NCBI GenBank assembly: GCA_025890175.1
Contig: JANPYM010000007.1
Coordinates: 836,525 to 900,524 of the forward strand
Origin: Ciborinia camelliae
Taxonomy: Eukaryota; Ascomycota; Leotiomycetes; Helotiales; Sclerotiniaceae
DNA: 64,000 nt
Direction of reading: 5' to 3'
Part shown: positions 13,701 through 27,190 of the stretch, piece after piece
Position numbering within the stretch: the first letter of the stretch is position 1
Layout of the letters: each line of letters begins with the position of its first letter
Made by a program: the position numbers and the translations under genes
The notes under the pieces: generated by a model
What the model saw: only the letters and a program-made list of their open reading frames with translations
What the model was told of the DNA's origin: nothing
Databases searched by the model: none

Positions 13701-16700
13701 TTCTTCACCTTGAAGTTGCTTAAGCCTTAACCTTACTTGTTGTATCTTGTAGATAATTTGATATGCCAGCTGAGAATATCAAAGATCGTATATAAACATC
13801 AACTCAGTCCGGTAATCTAATTTAATAAGGTTATTATTTCTGATGGGAAGATGGTAATCTCATACATGATGATAGAATTAGCCTTACTTTACTTTGTACA
13901 ATCGGATTGGCCAAGAATGGAAGATGAAGAAGCGTTTATTAGGTGAGATTGAGATTTGGGAGATACATGCATCGGTAAAGTACATAAAAATAGACGCGAA
14001 GGATTCGAATTCTTGTTCTTCTTCTTGTTTCTTGGCTTGTTGCAATATTGGTGATGCGGCAGTGGTAGGGTAGGAACCATACATGCATTCATCCTTTCCT
14101 CGACGTCTCCTTTCGTACTGTTAAGTAATAAGGCAATAAACATATGTATATGTATATGTACAAGTATACAAATTCGGCCGGATAGGTATTCAATTCCAAG
14201 AAGTACAGTAATTTCGTTTCTGTCCTTGCGCGCGCTCTTCTATACCTAGGTGTATCTAAAATTCAAACCCAAATACCCGCCGTACTGTAGCAAAATCTCA
14301 ACTCTATATCAAATCAATCAATCAATCCATCAAATCAAATCAAACGAATTCCTATCCTATCCTATCCAAGAGTATCCATATCAAAAAATCCCCAAAACAA
14401 TATATACCTACCTACAACAGCTACCTAGTAAATAAAAGCTTAACTCAAATTCTACCCCTTCATCCCCTCAAAATTCGCTTAACCCAACCAAATCTACAAA
14501 AAACCAGGGTGTGTAAATATCACCCCTCACCTCACCCCTCACAAAAGAAAAAAAAAGTAACGCCACAAGGGGGTAGCCACGCAATCTTTTAGCTAATGAT
14601 CCACACTATACCTTTTCAAGCGCCTTTGCCAAGAGAAAAACGCGTATGCTTTGTATTTTGATGATTTTGATCGGTTGCTTTTCTTTTTTCAAGGTGTGGT
14701 ATGGTATGGTATGGGGAAATTTGAAATTGGGAGATTTGAGTTTGTGTTTGGGCTTGGGTTTGGGTTTGTATTTGTGTGATACAGTGAGAGGGAGGGAGGT
14801 CTGGACTCTGGATTTTGATGATCTTTGAAGAATGGTGAGAGGTTGATGGTGATAATCAGGAGGGGGAGGGCGACGATACTAAAACCTTACTTGCCTATAC
14901 TCTCTACCTACCTCCTACTCTTCTCCGTACTGATATATCCGAATTCCATAAATGAAGTACCTGCAGGACTTATACCTAGGTATGAGATCCAACGATGTCG
15001 TAGAAATGGGATTTCTCCGCCTCGAAACTTGAAGATTCGATTCGATACGATGGGATGGGATAGCTTTATGTATGTGAGGCTGTCAGTGGCTGTGCTTTGA
15101 AGTTATAGAACACTGTACGGTAGGGTTGTACAGTAAAGTTTAAGACTTTAAGGCTTAGATGATTGATGCATTTCAATTTTCAAAATGCATACATTTGAAA
15201 GATCTAGAATTTCGATATTATATCTATGCATTAGGGGACCTCCCGTAAATATACTAGGTACTAGGTACAGTAATTCATCTGATATTTAGAGTAGGTCCAG
15301 ATCAGAATAGAAGCATAATACCAAGAATATCCGTATTACTGTACAGTACTGAGTATTCTATGCCAAGATAAATCGGGTGAGAGTGATGATGAATGGATTT
15401 ATCAGATCGGCTTCTCGACTAAAGATTCATATACGTTTTGTCATCCGAGTTGCATTGCGATATGGATGGTTTATATCTCCCGAGTCCAGCTGCCAGAGCA
15501 AGTCGAGATATCTCATCGGAATCGGAACCCCTCAGTAGAAATTGAATTGAATATTTACATCGGGTATACCAGTACCTCGGTATACATACTATACTTTCAA
15601 CCAATCATATTAGATAGAAAGGAGATTTCAATGTACCTACCTACAGGTAGACCTCGGGATAGCTATTATTGAAATGAGTTGTATCGCTTAAGTAAAAGAA
15701 GTCGTCGTCAGCTCTTTTTTTCCTCATTCAAATCATCTAAACCATGACCCACGCAAACATATTGTACATCATTAACCTTTGAACAAGTGACAAGAGAGTC
15801 TCGACGCATTTTAAGAAGAAACTGGAGAGAGTAAAAAGGGTTTAAGTTTCCCAATAGAACAGATCAATTCCTGAACAATGAGTTTGGAATGAGATGATTT
15901 ACATGGAAAACCAAATACTTTGGTACGGACAAAGTATATCTTGAAAAGAAAGGGAAAAAAAGGTTAATTTGGTAGATATTTCCTCATGTTGGTATGCTTG
16001 GCGATGAAAAAGTTCCGAGTTGAAAGTTAACATCGTATGCTATGCACCACGCGTACAAAAGAGTCAAGGACCAGGTCATCAAAGAGAAATACTGTAATAT
16101 GAATAAAGTTAATAAATTTACGACCAATCATCAATTAAACTTGAAATGGCCCCATTTTGATTCCTATCAATGAAAATGTGAAAATGTTACGACGCAATCC
16201 ACGAAGATATTGATGGAGATGATATGGATATGGATATGGATATGGAGAAGTGATGATGATGAGTGATGACATCTGTAATTCTAACTACTGGTATACCTAC
16301 TTGAGACTTGAGTACGATATGAGTTTTTGGTCCCTGGAAATATCTTGGGAATATCTAATTAGGAAAGTTTAATAAAGGTGTTAATAATTTATTACCCCAA
16401 GTGACTATTGTATTCGTACACTTATATTCATATTATCAGTACTTTGTATACTAATTCTATACGTACCGACCAATCAATACAATAACAATAACAATTTTAT
16501 TATTCTATTATACAAATCGATCCATTCAACCTATTATATACCGGTACTTCTTCTTTCAACTATTACTTAGGTCTCATACACTTAACAACACAACAACTAC
16601 TTCGACTATATACAACAACTACTCAACCTAAAATTCTCCTCTTCCTCCTTTCTTACCTCATTTTGATACAGTAACTTTGTTTGAAGCTGTTGATAAAAAA

Positions 16701-17184
16701 GTCACAAGTCACAAGTTCCCCTGTCCCCCTGGTTCAGATTATACTTTGGTTAGGATCTATAATTACGAATCCTTAGCCTAGCCTATAGTTCATAAGCGAA
16801 AAGTGGCGATTGATTGCGACCAAGTAAGTGCGTGGAGGGCTGTGCTCGAAAGGACTAAAGAAGTAAGAGTAAGAGAGAAAGAGTGAGGAAGGAAATCACT
16901 ATACCGTACTGATTGGAATACGATACAACTTCATTTCCATTTCAATCATAAAGCTTTCTTCTCCTCTTTTGGAATACTCGATAAGTATTATCATCACACC
17001 TTTTCGGACGATATTATAGGACTCCTCTTTCAATTATAGGACAAGCCACAATTTACACAAAGAGAGAGATAGAGTGAGAGAGTGAGAGAGGCTGTGAAGG
17101 TTGTAGTGAAGGAGGTCGGATACTTTTCCTTCATACTTACTCGACATTAATTTACCTTCGACAATAACAATATCCAACAACAAA
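7717..17184. other. 9.5 kb intergenic region without recognisable genes
   Basis: Many short frames are open but none shows a recognisable domain or a convincing exon chain. A GCGCTAGCGCC motif at about 8205-8216 echoes the GC island near 3.74 kb. A GGATAT microsatellite lies at 16221-16246. From about 16.4 kb towards 17.18 kb the DNA becomes CT/CA-rich, as expected of a fungal promoter and 5' leader for the gene that follows. A sequence resembling the start of a tRNA at about 9788 does not fold (see rejected items). Confidence 0.6.
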
Positions 17185-18628
17185 ATGGCTGATCGAAATG
17201 GACCTCCTGGTGAATATGATGAAGCATGGGCGAAAGATTTAAGACAACAATTCGAAGGTTTATTAAGGACGAAACGATTAAATGAATTGGATAGATCAAG
17301 ATCAAGAAATCCTTCACCATCACCAAGAGAACGATCATCTTCAACCAACCTACAATCTTCCACTTCTTCACAAAGTCCACAACAATCTTCAAACTATCGA
17401 TCAACTTCATCGAATAATCAATCGAAACCTATAACACCTCCTTCATATTCTTCATTAAGAACTTTACCAAAGATTCCAACTCCACCAGCAGATGTACAAT
17501 CGCATAAGTTCCGAAACTTGTTAATCTCCATTTCACAAACACCAACGAAATACGAAAACCCTGGATTATTGGATGAAGCTTTACAACATTTACCATTGGA
17601 TAGAATTTATGGAGAAGCAGAAGAGGAAAGTCAAATATTACAAGCGGAAGCAGAGAGTATGGGAGATGGACGAAAACCAGAATGGGGTTATCAGGATTGT
17701 GTCATTCGAGCTTTACTGAGGTATGTCTCCCTTCATATCAATCCGATTAAATTGTCTCTAATATTTTATCAGATGGTTTAAACGTTCATTCTTTTCATGG
17801 GTGAATAATCCACCATGTCAAGTATGTATGTCACCAACAGTTGCTCAAGGCATGACACCAGCAACACCCGATGAAACGGCTTGTGGAGCTTCCAAGGTAG
17901 AATTATACAGATGCTCGGCCGGCGATTGTGGTGCATATGAAAGATTTCCTCGATACAGTGACGTTTGGCAATTATTACAAACACGAAAAGGACGAGTTGG
18001 AGAATGGGCCAATTGTTTCAGTATGTTGTGTCGTGCTGTTGGAGGTCGTGTAAGATGGGTCTGGAACGTCGAAGATCATGTATGGACGGAAGTCTATTCG
18101 GATACGAAAAAGAGGTGGATTCATGTTGATGCATGTGAAGAGGCTTGGGATAATCCGAGGTTATATGCAGAAGGATGGGGTAAGAAGATGTCTTACTGTA
18201 TCGCTTTCTCCATCGAAGGTGCGACAGATGTTACTCGAAGATATGTCCGAAAATCCGATCATGCTCTCGCACGAAACAGATGTCCGGAAGAAGTTTTGCT
18301 ATATATCCAAAACGAAATTCGTGGTCTTCGAAGATCAAATATGAATAAGGATGAAAGATTTCGATTGGAAAAGGAAGATGCTAGAGAAGATAAGGAATTG
18401 AGAGGTTACGTTGTAGCATCAATTGCTCAATCAGTCGTAACGAACTTGAGACCAGATGGATCATCAAATCATCAAATCACAAGTCCACCGCCTCCTCGAC
18501 AAGAAGATCAAAAACTACCTGCCGAACAACCTGGTAGACAAACTGGTGCACAAGAATGGGCCAATGCTAGAGGTGAAGTTGGAAGACGAAATCAACACCC
18601 AAGAGATCCTTCACAACATGGACCTTGA
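17185..18628 (+). CDS. PNG1: PNG1-type peptide:N-glycanase homologue, catalytic Cys replaced by Val
   Basis: Transglutaminase-fold protein of the cytosolic peptide:N-glycanase family, which removes N-glycans from misfolded glycoproteins exported from the ER. Exons are 17185-17720 and 17773-18628; the 52 nt intron (GTATGT...TATCAG) restores the codon for Arg179, giving 463 residues. Residues 1-110 are Ser/Pro/Gln-rich. The zinc-site cysteines are visible as C194xxC197 and C226xxxxC231. The core reads [10 protein letters not shown], where active family members read GRCGEW: the catalytic Cys is Val254. The other two triad residues are kept, His281 (in DHVWTEVY) and Asp298 (in WIHVDACEE), followed by the family motif GWGKKMSYC. 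The Neurospora PNG1 orthologue is reported to lack deglycosylating activity yet be needed for polar growth, so this protein is probably non-catalytic as well. The C-terminal 60 residues are hydrophilic and variable. Confidence 0.93.
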
Positions 18629-21600
18629 ACAAAAATCTACCAACTGGAATTCATTGTTTTATACAAAATCATGATGATCGATAAATCAATTCGAGGAACT
18701 GGATGATTAATAACCTTTCATGAAGGTAAAAGGCTCAAATGATGCCGATGCCTATGCCGATGCCGATGTCGATACCATATCAATGAGACGAGACGAGACG
18801 AGACGAAGTGAATAATCGGGTGGAGGATTCGAATCAATGTATGCGCGATAGCCATCATTCATACAATCATACATCCATACCATACCATACCATACCACCT
18901 CGACGAAATAACGAACTTGAAGACGAATTGATATCACCTTGATGCATCCATACCATTAATAACAACCTTTATTCACATTCTAATACACACACATACACAC
19001 ATCTTATCATATCATTTTACTGAATGCGGAGGTGATTTGTCTTTTGTCTTCTTCTCTTGTCCCTTGCCTCTTGCCGTTTATATTATTGGCAGGTCCTGTA
19101 CGCTATACATTCTATCTGAAATACGAGGAGTTGGGAAGTTGGAGGTTGATGGTCGATGGTTGAAATCATTCATCATATCAAACAATCATACACATACATA
19201 CATAATTTTATTTTTGTTAAGGGGGTGGGGCGGGGAAAAGGGGCGGGAAGGGGGAAAGGGGAAGTGGGTTGGTTGGTTGGTCACTGCGGGTTATTGGGGG
19301 GGTTATCGTGGGTTTATCGGGGGTAGGGAAGTGCTTTGGTTGGTTATTGGCTGCGGTGTGGTGTGCATGTCGCAGGACTTCGGGTCATTTGAATATTTTC
19401 TCTCTCGGCTCGATGTGAGATTGAGATTGAGATTGAGATTCTAAATCGTGGAAGGATGGATGGAAGGAAACCTGGTTAGGTTTGGTTAGGCTTGGGTTGG
19501 GTTTGGGCTGGGCATAACAACTGGCGTAGCGGGTTTTTTGGGCTTGGGGGGATGGATGGGGAATACAGAATGGGATGGTTGGATTGGATTGGAATAGGTT
19601 GGAATAGGTTGTCTTGGATAGGTTCTGAATTCTCAGTTCATAATGACGGACCAGGGAGGGACGAAGGATAAGGAGAGTAGAGTACTCTAGAGTAGAAGAG
19701 TTGTATTGTGTTATAGCATAGCATAGCATATCGTATCATATCGTATCATAGCTCTCTCTCTGTCTGTCTGTTTGTCTATCTGCGTGTCTATCTGTATCAC
19801 TCAGTTGGTTGACTGGTTGGCTGGCTGGTGGGAATTGTATCATTGCATGGCATACCTACCTAGGTAGTATAGCATATCATATCATATCATATCATTAAGA
19901 TTGTTAAGATTATGTTTCTTATTTATCATTGTGTTGATTGATGATGGTGATGGAATGAATCAGGGATGGTTGGAAAAGGGGGGATGGGATGGGGGTTAGG
20001 ATGGATTTTAGGAGGGACATTCAGGTGGAATCGATTGCTATATTGGTACCTAGTTATTGGTACCTAGGAAGTGGGAAGTGGAAAGTTGAAACTTTTAACT
20101 TTCTGGTTAGGTTGGTTGTGAGGTTGGGAGGTTGGGAGGTTGGGAGGTTGGGAGGTTGGGAGGTTGGGAGGTAGGTAGGTTGGTAGGTAGGTAGAAGGGT
20201 TTTGAGGACTTGGGAGAGAGTGGGGGGAGGAGGGTGAGGGGATGAGGGGATGAGGGATGTGAAGAAAATCATGAGCATGGAGGTAAAGTAGGACAGGGGG
20301 GGGTGAGATGAGGGGTTGTGGAGGGCTGTGGGGGAAAAAAGGAGGAACTAGGATTGGATTGGGGATGTCATTATAATTATACTTGTTATAAATTATAAAT
20401 TATACGTTATTCTCTTTTCCCTTCCTTCCTTCCTTTCTTTCCATTCCTTGGAAGGTTACCTCATGGAATATCATTACCTGGTGAATAGTAAGTATAAGTA
20501 TGTAAGTTTACTGGTAGATGTACTCTGTATATCTTTAAGAATGAGTATGGGGATACTGATTTTGTGAATGATTGATAGAGTGATTGATAGAGTGATTGAC
20601 TGAATGGCCGATTGAATGATTGACTGATTGACTGTGAATGACTAAATGACTAACTGGTTATAATGATCTGGGCCGGGACGAGCCGGGCTGGGTTAGAGAG
20701 GAGCGGAGTAAGATATACTAGAGTAGATGAATTTATGATGTGATGCATACTATGACCGCTGGTCTTTTGTACAGAAACTTCGGAGTCTAGCCCAGGGCAA
20801 TAGGATGAGATACAGGCTCAGTATAGGATAGAATGGGTAGTGGAGGGTGGAGAGGAGGGTATGAGATGAATGGATAGATGGTGACTGTGTGTGGCATGTA
20901 GGATGTGGGCTATAGGCTGTGAGTTGTGGACTGTGTGCTAGTATAACGAATGAGAGACCGGGCTGCTCTGATCTGATCTAGTGTGGTCTAATTGTTGATT
21001 TTGGTTTGGATTTGGATTTGGATTGAAATTGGGATTGTAACTGCATATGAGAGATGGAATGATATGATAATCAGGAAGGGAATGATGGTATTCTTTTACT
21101 ATATTATTATTGTTCTTTTTTGTAGGTATATATAGGTAGATAGATACTATATATGTTTTTATTCTATGATAGGTTAACTTGAACCTACCATTTTGGTTTA
21201 CACTCCAAGTTATCTTGAATATCAGTAGTGGTGAGCAGGCGTAAAGAAAGCGATAAGGAGGAGATGAGATAGACGGCCTTGTGATATCATTTTTAGGTGG
21301 CGGGGAAGTTGATTCTGGTATGCAGGCAGGTGGATAGATTTGTTTTACTTGATGTGAGAGAGAGAGCCTTTGGAGGAGGAGAGAGGGGGGGGGGGAGAGA
21401 GAGAAAAAGATATTGGGAATTGGGAATTGAGATCTAAATATATCTCTATATATTTGCCTTATTTGGTGTTGAGAATTTCTTATCGCCTCCAAAGGAAGTC
21501 TATCTATTGGAGGAAGGATTTATACTTTTAGATTTGTTTGTCGGTTGGAACTTGATGGGTGGAGACTGGATAGATGTGCATTGTTGGTGTGAGTGGGGTC

Positions 21601-21894
21601 TTTTTTCTTCTAAAAAAAAATAGGAAAATCCAAAGATTGAGTGCCACGGATTGGATCTTGGACCGAGGAGCATACCTTCCTTCATCTTTTGAAGTTTACG
21701 GAGGAAGTACACGAAGGGGAAAGAAAGAAACGGATATCTCGTTTTTTCCCTGGTGTATTGTGTACGAGGAGTTTGGCCATTGGGGGTTTGAAAAGGGAAT
21801 TTTCATCTGGCAAATCGAAGCAAGCAATAGGGCTAGGTGTGGATACCCAAGGAAGGTTAAGGCTGGCGATGCCATTGAATTCTTCAATTTCTTC
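18629..21894. other. Low-complexity, G-rich spacer between PNG1 and TRK
   Basis: No gene recognised. It holds stacked microsatellites: GAGAC at 18784-18807, CCATA at about 18880-18898, GAGATT at 19419-19440, and GGTTGGGA at 20121-20171. G-run clusters occur at 19219-19270 and around 20280-20350. Palindromic TACCTAGGTA-like motifs occur near 19855 and 20050. Open frames here are translations of repeats. The last few hundred bases may contain the TRK promoter and leader; the reading frame upstream of 21895 is open back to 21574, so the real TRK start could lie further upstream. Confidence 0.65.
20121..20171 (+). repeat. GGTTGGGA octamer microsatellite
   Basis: About six tandem copies of an 8-base GGTTGGGA unit, followed by degenerate GGTAGGTAGG copies to about 20192. 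The + strand carries repeated G-runs. Confidence 0.85.
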
Positions 21895-24800
21895 ATGATG
21901 GATACTGGAAAAATGATTGGAGAATCATCTACAGAAGTTATTACTACTACTAAAAATTCAAGGGAAATTGATATCAACGACAAGACTAATTCAAATCGAA
22001 ATCTCAACATATCGAGAGACCAAAGGACTTACACCAATACATCACAAACGGCAACAAGAACATTGGGTTCATTTTTCCCCATTCAATCACCGATTACTAC
22101 GAGATCTCTCAAATCACTCCTTCCATCTCATGATACTCGTGGAGAGAAAACTCTTCCGAAGAATATAAGGGGGAGATTCTTTAACAATCATCCTTCTGGA
22201 GAAGAAATGAATAAGAAATCTACGAAATCTCTAAAAAGTTTTATGGGTGATGAATGGTACTCGGGTTTATCACGATGGTTCTCCCCCATCCTTGCCCTTC
22301 TCCCACCGCTCAACTTTATAACAATTCACTACACCTATTTCATCATCACGCTCCTCATCACCTCTCTCATATTCTGGGGTTCTTCAAATCCCTCAAAATC
22401 CATCTCATATGTCGATTCTCTATTCTTGGTAACATCGGCAATGACGGAAGCGGGTCTTAATACTGTGAATTTAAGTACGATGACGACATTTCAACAGGTT
22501 ATTCTTTGGTTGTTGATTGTTTGTGGAAGTGCGATATTTGTCAGTGTGGCGACGGTGAGGACGAGGAAGAGGGCTTTTGAGGTTAGATTTGGGGAGGTGG
22601 TGGGGAGACAGAAAGAAGAAAAGAGGAGGCAGAGGAGTGTTAGTAGGGATGGGGTGGGGAGTAGGAGGACAGATGGTTTTGGAGATGGGAATGGAGTAGT
22701 CGGGGATGGTACTTGGAAGTTTCATTCAAATGGAAAAGATATCACTGAAGATACTGTTGAAATGAAGGAAGGATTGAAAATTCAACTAGCGGGAGAAAAA
22801 AGTGATGAAAATTCTATGACTGCTATTTCAGAAATTTCTCCTCATGGTGGTGTACCAAAGGATTCAGGGGATCATATTACTTTTGCTCCAGATGCATATC
22901 CAGCAAATGGAAAGGGAAAGGGAAAAGAAAAAAATCTCACAATTGGAAACGAAAACACTACACCAGCTCGATCAACAACTTTCCAACTTCCAATCACCAC
23001 AGGAGAAAATAATACGATAAAACACCGAATCCACGAAACGAACACTCCTCTTCACTATTCACAAACTGGCCAAAAAGATCTCGCTCCCCTTCAATACCCC
23101 TCATACCTAAACTCTAATACTACTGGTCGCAACGCTCAATTCCATGGCCTATCAAAAGCTGAAAGAGAACATCTAGGTGGTGTTGAATATCGGGCTATTT
23201 CATTCCTAGCCTGGTTAGTCCCGACTTATTTTATTCTTTGGCAAGTACTTGGCGGAATAGGTTTGGGAGCTTATATGGCTTATAATAAGAGTAATGTGGC
23301 ACTTGAGAATGGGATGAATCCATGGTGGTTGGGAGTGTTTAATGCAATTAGTGCGTTTAATAATTCGGGAATGAGTTTGTTGGATTTGAATATGGTGAGT
23401 TTGTTTCTTTTTTTCTCTCTTCCCTCCCTCTCATCTCTATTACATATAAGATAAGTGTAAACATGACAAGAAAACCTAATAAGAAAACCTAGATACCCTT
23501 TCAAACCTCAATTTACACCCTCCTAACAATGGGTCTCCTAATTCTTGCCGGAAATACAGCCTATCCTCTCTTCCTTCGCCTAATCCTCTACACTCTCCTC
23601 AAAATCCTTGATCTCTTCCCTAATTTCCTCTCTCCATTTCAACACCACAAACCAACACTCCTTTTCATCCTCCGCTATCCTCGACGTGTATACACCAATT
23701 TGTTCCCTTCTCGTCCAACATGGTGGTTACTATTCATGATCATCACTCTCAACAGTATCGACTGGCTTGCCTTTGAACTCCTCAACATTGGAAATGCCGC
23801 AACTCAAGTGATAGAACCTCGATACCGGGTTCTAGATGGATTATTTCAAGCGATAGCAGTGAGATCTGGTGGTTTTTACATTATAAGTATCCCGACGTTG
23901 AGAATCGGCCTTCAGTTTTTATATGTCGTTATGATGTATATTAGTGTGTATCCGGTGGTTATTACCATGAGACACTCGAATGTTTATGAGGAGAGGAGCT
24001 TGGGAATTTATGCTGATGATTTATCTCCTGATTCATCGAGGTCTGGGTGGGGTATTGCGAAGAAGATTCGGAGAAGTTTTTCCGGGACTCGGAAGGATTT
24101 AAAGGTAAATTTGAAGGAGAATGGAGATTTAAATGGAAATGGAAATGGAAGGGAAGAAACTACGGGGACTCAGTATGTATTTTCTATTCTCTTGTTTTGC
24201 ATGAATTGACCCCCAAATCACCAAGCTCACATTCCTATTTCACATCCATTGTATCTTCTATTTATTCATATATATACTTTTACTCCCCAACTAACACAAA
24301 TTCTTTTCCTCACTTCATCCCCATCCTCCCTCCCTCTTCACATCAAATCAAACTAACCACCCCTCCCCCTTCCGAATAGATTCATCCACCACCAACTCCG
24401 ATCTCAACTCTCGCACGATCTCTGGTGGCTCACCCTCGCCACCTTCCTCATCGTCTGCATCGAGGCATCGAATTTCGAACGCAATCCCGTCGCCTTCTCG
24501 GTCTTTAATGTCATCTTTGAAGTCGTGAGCGCGTATGGCTGTGTAGGTATTAGTGTGGGCTTGCCGGATCAGGATTATTCTTTTAGTGGAGGGTTGAGGG
24601 GTGCGAGGTTGGTTTTTTCTTTCTTTTGGGGGTTTTGGGTTTGGGGGCGAAGAGGGAGGGGATGGGGGGAATGATTTTGATTTGATACTTTATGCATGAT
24701 TTCAATTACTAACACAATAATTATAGTAAAATCGTCCTAGTTTTCGTCATGGTCAGAGGGAGACATAGAGGATTACCTCGAGCTTTGGATCGAGCAGTGC

Positions 24801-24952
24801 GATTGCCAGGGTGGGAAGGAGAGGGACTCGGTGAAGATGGGTTTGAGGATGGAGTTGAGAGAGGGGGGGATGGTGTTTTTGTGAAGGAAGAGGAGGAGGA
24901 GGAGGGGCATGGGGGCGGGGGCGGGATGGAGGGAGAGAGGGGGAGGGATTAA
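21895..24952 (+). CDS. TRK-family potassium transporter
   Basis: High-affinity K+ uptake protein of the fungal Trk/HKT superfamily, acting in the plasma membrane. Exons 21895-23394, 23493-24172, 24380-24607 and 24727-24952 join in frame (878 codons with stop); introns are 98, 207, 119 nt, and the third has an unusual GTTGGT donor. All four selectivity-filter loops of the family are visible: TEAGL (184-188), NNSGM (489-493), RSGGF (624-628) and YGCVG (779-783), each with the expected glycine. TM1 follows LPPLNFITIHYTYF. The long hydrophilic loop between the first two pore units (about 210-440, Lys/Glu/Gly-rich) is the cytosolic loop typical of fungal TRKs. The last exon begins SKIVLVFVMVRGRHRGLP, a family hallmark, and ends in a Glu/Gly-rich tail. 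The start is uncertain: the frame is open upstream to 21574, and ATG codons lie at 21895 and 21898. TRK1 and TRK2 cannot be told apart here. Confidence 0.93.
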
Positions 24953-27190
24953 GGAAGAGAAGATTTAGTAGGGGGAGGGGAGGGGGAGAGTGTTAGTTAG
25001 TCAATGTGAGGTTGGGATTTGAAGCTTAGAGGAGGTGGGGTTTAGATTGAGATTTTTTATATTCATATAAAGTTAGATGTATTTTTTGGGGGCGGGGGTT
25101 TATGTGAGGAGGAAAAGGGCAAGGGGCGGGGGCAGGGGCGTGGGCGGGAATAAAAATGAATGAAGAAATCAACGAATGAATAAATGAATAAATGTAAGAT
25201 CTTATATGATTAGTTATTGTAGTAGATAGTAGTTACAATTCAGTATAATAAAATACAATACAATACAATACAATAAACACCCTACAATATCCTCTTCGAG
25301 TTGGAGTTGGACCTGGAGTTGGAGTTATTACTTGTTCTTTTGAGTTTCAAGTTTCTTTTATTTATATTTATATATGGATGGTATGTATACTCTCGACATG
25401 GGCCAGGACTTTTTAATGTATATATATATATATATAATAGATATTTGCAACTCAAAATTCTAAAATTTCAGACTTGAAACTGGTGGAAATTTAACTTTAT
25501 AATATGGAGGCAGAGGTATTGCTTTAGTATGAAAGAAAATAAAATATTTATCTCTCTATTTTTTTTTTCTTGTTTTATGTTCGAGATTTAACTCCAAATC
25601 TTAAATTTCAATTTCAAGTCCCCAGGCTCTTTTTGATTAGATGATTAAATAGATGAGGTATAATAAGAAAGGGGAGTGATGAGGGGGGAGAAGGGGGGAA
25701 AGGTAAGGTGGAAAGGTAGAGGGGTTGAAGGGGGGTTGAGCGAGAGTGAGAGAAGGAGAGAGATATATATATAAAGGGTTAGAGAAGGGAGAGTGGAGGG
25801 AGAGGATGGAGAGACGTATGGAGCGATAGAGGGATGGAGGGAGGGAGGGATGAAGGGAGAGAAGGGATAGAGAGAGGAGTTATGGGATAAATGGTGTGGG
25901 GATTCATTTTAGAAGGCTAGAGTTGTACGGGGTTAAGCCCCTTGACTAATTCTATATACATATAGATACCTGACCGGTAAGGCTCTTTAAAGCCTAACAC
26001 ACTCCCCCAGCGACCCATAGATGCTTTAGAATGCATATTGCTTTTTCCATTCGGATAACTCTCCACCATATAATTGCCTTCCTATCAATTGTTCCAAAGA
26101 CTATCGCTATAAACCCACATACTCCACTTGTTCTATCTTAACTCCCATCCCCTTATATCCTTCTTTCCAGCCATTAATACCCCTGCTGAATTTCTTAACC
26201 CCTCGATTAAGGTTAAACGCCTATTGTGCTTGATCATCTGGATGGATGAGGGAGGTAAGTATCATAGCATTGACCGCCAAGTTAGTTGGCAATATCAAAT
26301 TTTTGTATTGTCAAATATCAACTTATGTAATTAATATATATTTTTTCAACCCGCCTTTTTAATTGTAGTATACCTCTGGTTTGATCTAGGTGAGGGGAAT
26401 TTTGATATAGTAGAATGATAAGAAATGCAGGACATGAGTGATAGCACCGCAGCATCTTGTCCATTCCGTATATCATGGAGGGTAATAAAAGCCTTCATTG
26501 CAACTCTGATTATTAAAACTCTTGACAGCAGTAAAAGAGAGTTGGCTCCGTTTTCGGTCTGACAAAACCCCCCTCATATGCACAGTCTTCCCCACTTGGC
26601 GCTAATATAGTTACTCGAATGATCTTCAAATCCTAACTTTATGCTTTCCTTAAAGGGGCATGGTCTAATTGCTTCGCTTAAGACTACTGGACTTAGTGCT
26701 TTCTACAACAGGTAATTTTATCAAAGCGGAAACAGGTTTTAACACGATTTGAGTCATTTTTAGGGGCATGATCTAATTGCTTCGCTTAAGACTACTGGAC
26801 TTAGTGCTTTCTATAACAAATAATTTTATTAAAGCGGAAACAGGTTTTAATACGATTTGAGTCATTTTTAGGGGCATGATCTAATTGCTTCGCTTAAGAC
26901 TACTGGACTTAGTGCTTTCTACAACAAGTAATTCTATCAAAGCGGAAACAGGTTTTAACACGATTTGAGTCATTTTTATAAAAACTTAAACTAAAAACAC
27001 AATTCTTGGAATTAGTGCTGAGGTTAGTATCCTCTAGTACACCAACGGTCTATCGGTAGTCATTACTAGCTCATCGACCCAGCACCTTTCGTTCTAGACC
27101 ACAGGTCTATCGTTCGGCCATAGTGAATCATGGCGTACATGACACGGTATCTATAAATCAAGTGATTCCCCCGGAGAAAGTTCCAACAAA
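24953..27190. other. Intergenic region with G-rich and purine tracts
   Basis: Downstream of the TRK gene the + strand is G-rich (about 24960-25150, several GGGG and GGCGGGG runs). An AATAC microsatellite lies at about 25251-25275, followed by A/T-rich sequence. From 25660 to 25890 there is a purine-rich GGGA/GAGA tract. A 3 x 108 bp tandem repeat occupies 26655-26978. No gene was recognised. Confidence 0.65.
26655..26978. repeat. Tandem triplication of a 108 bp unit
   Basis: Three head-to-tail copies begin at 26655, 26763 and 26871, each starting GGGGCATGATCTAATTGC (the first copy has GGTC) and ending GAGTCATTTTTA. Copies differ at only a few positions, for example CAACAGG, TAACAAA and CAACAAG in the middle. 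No copy contains a long open frame. Confidence 0.95.
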
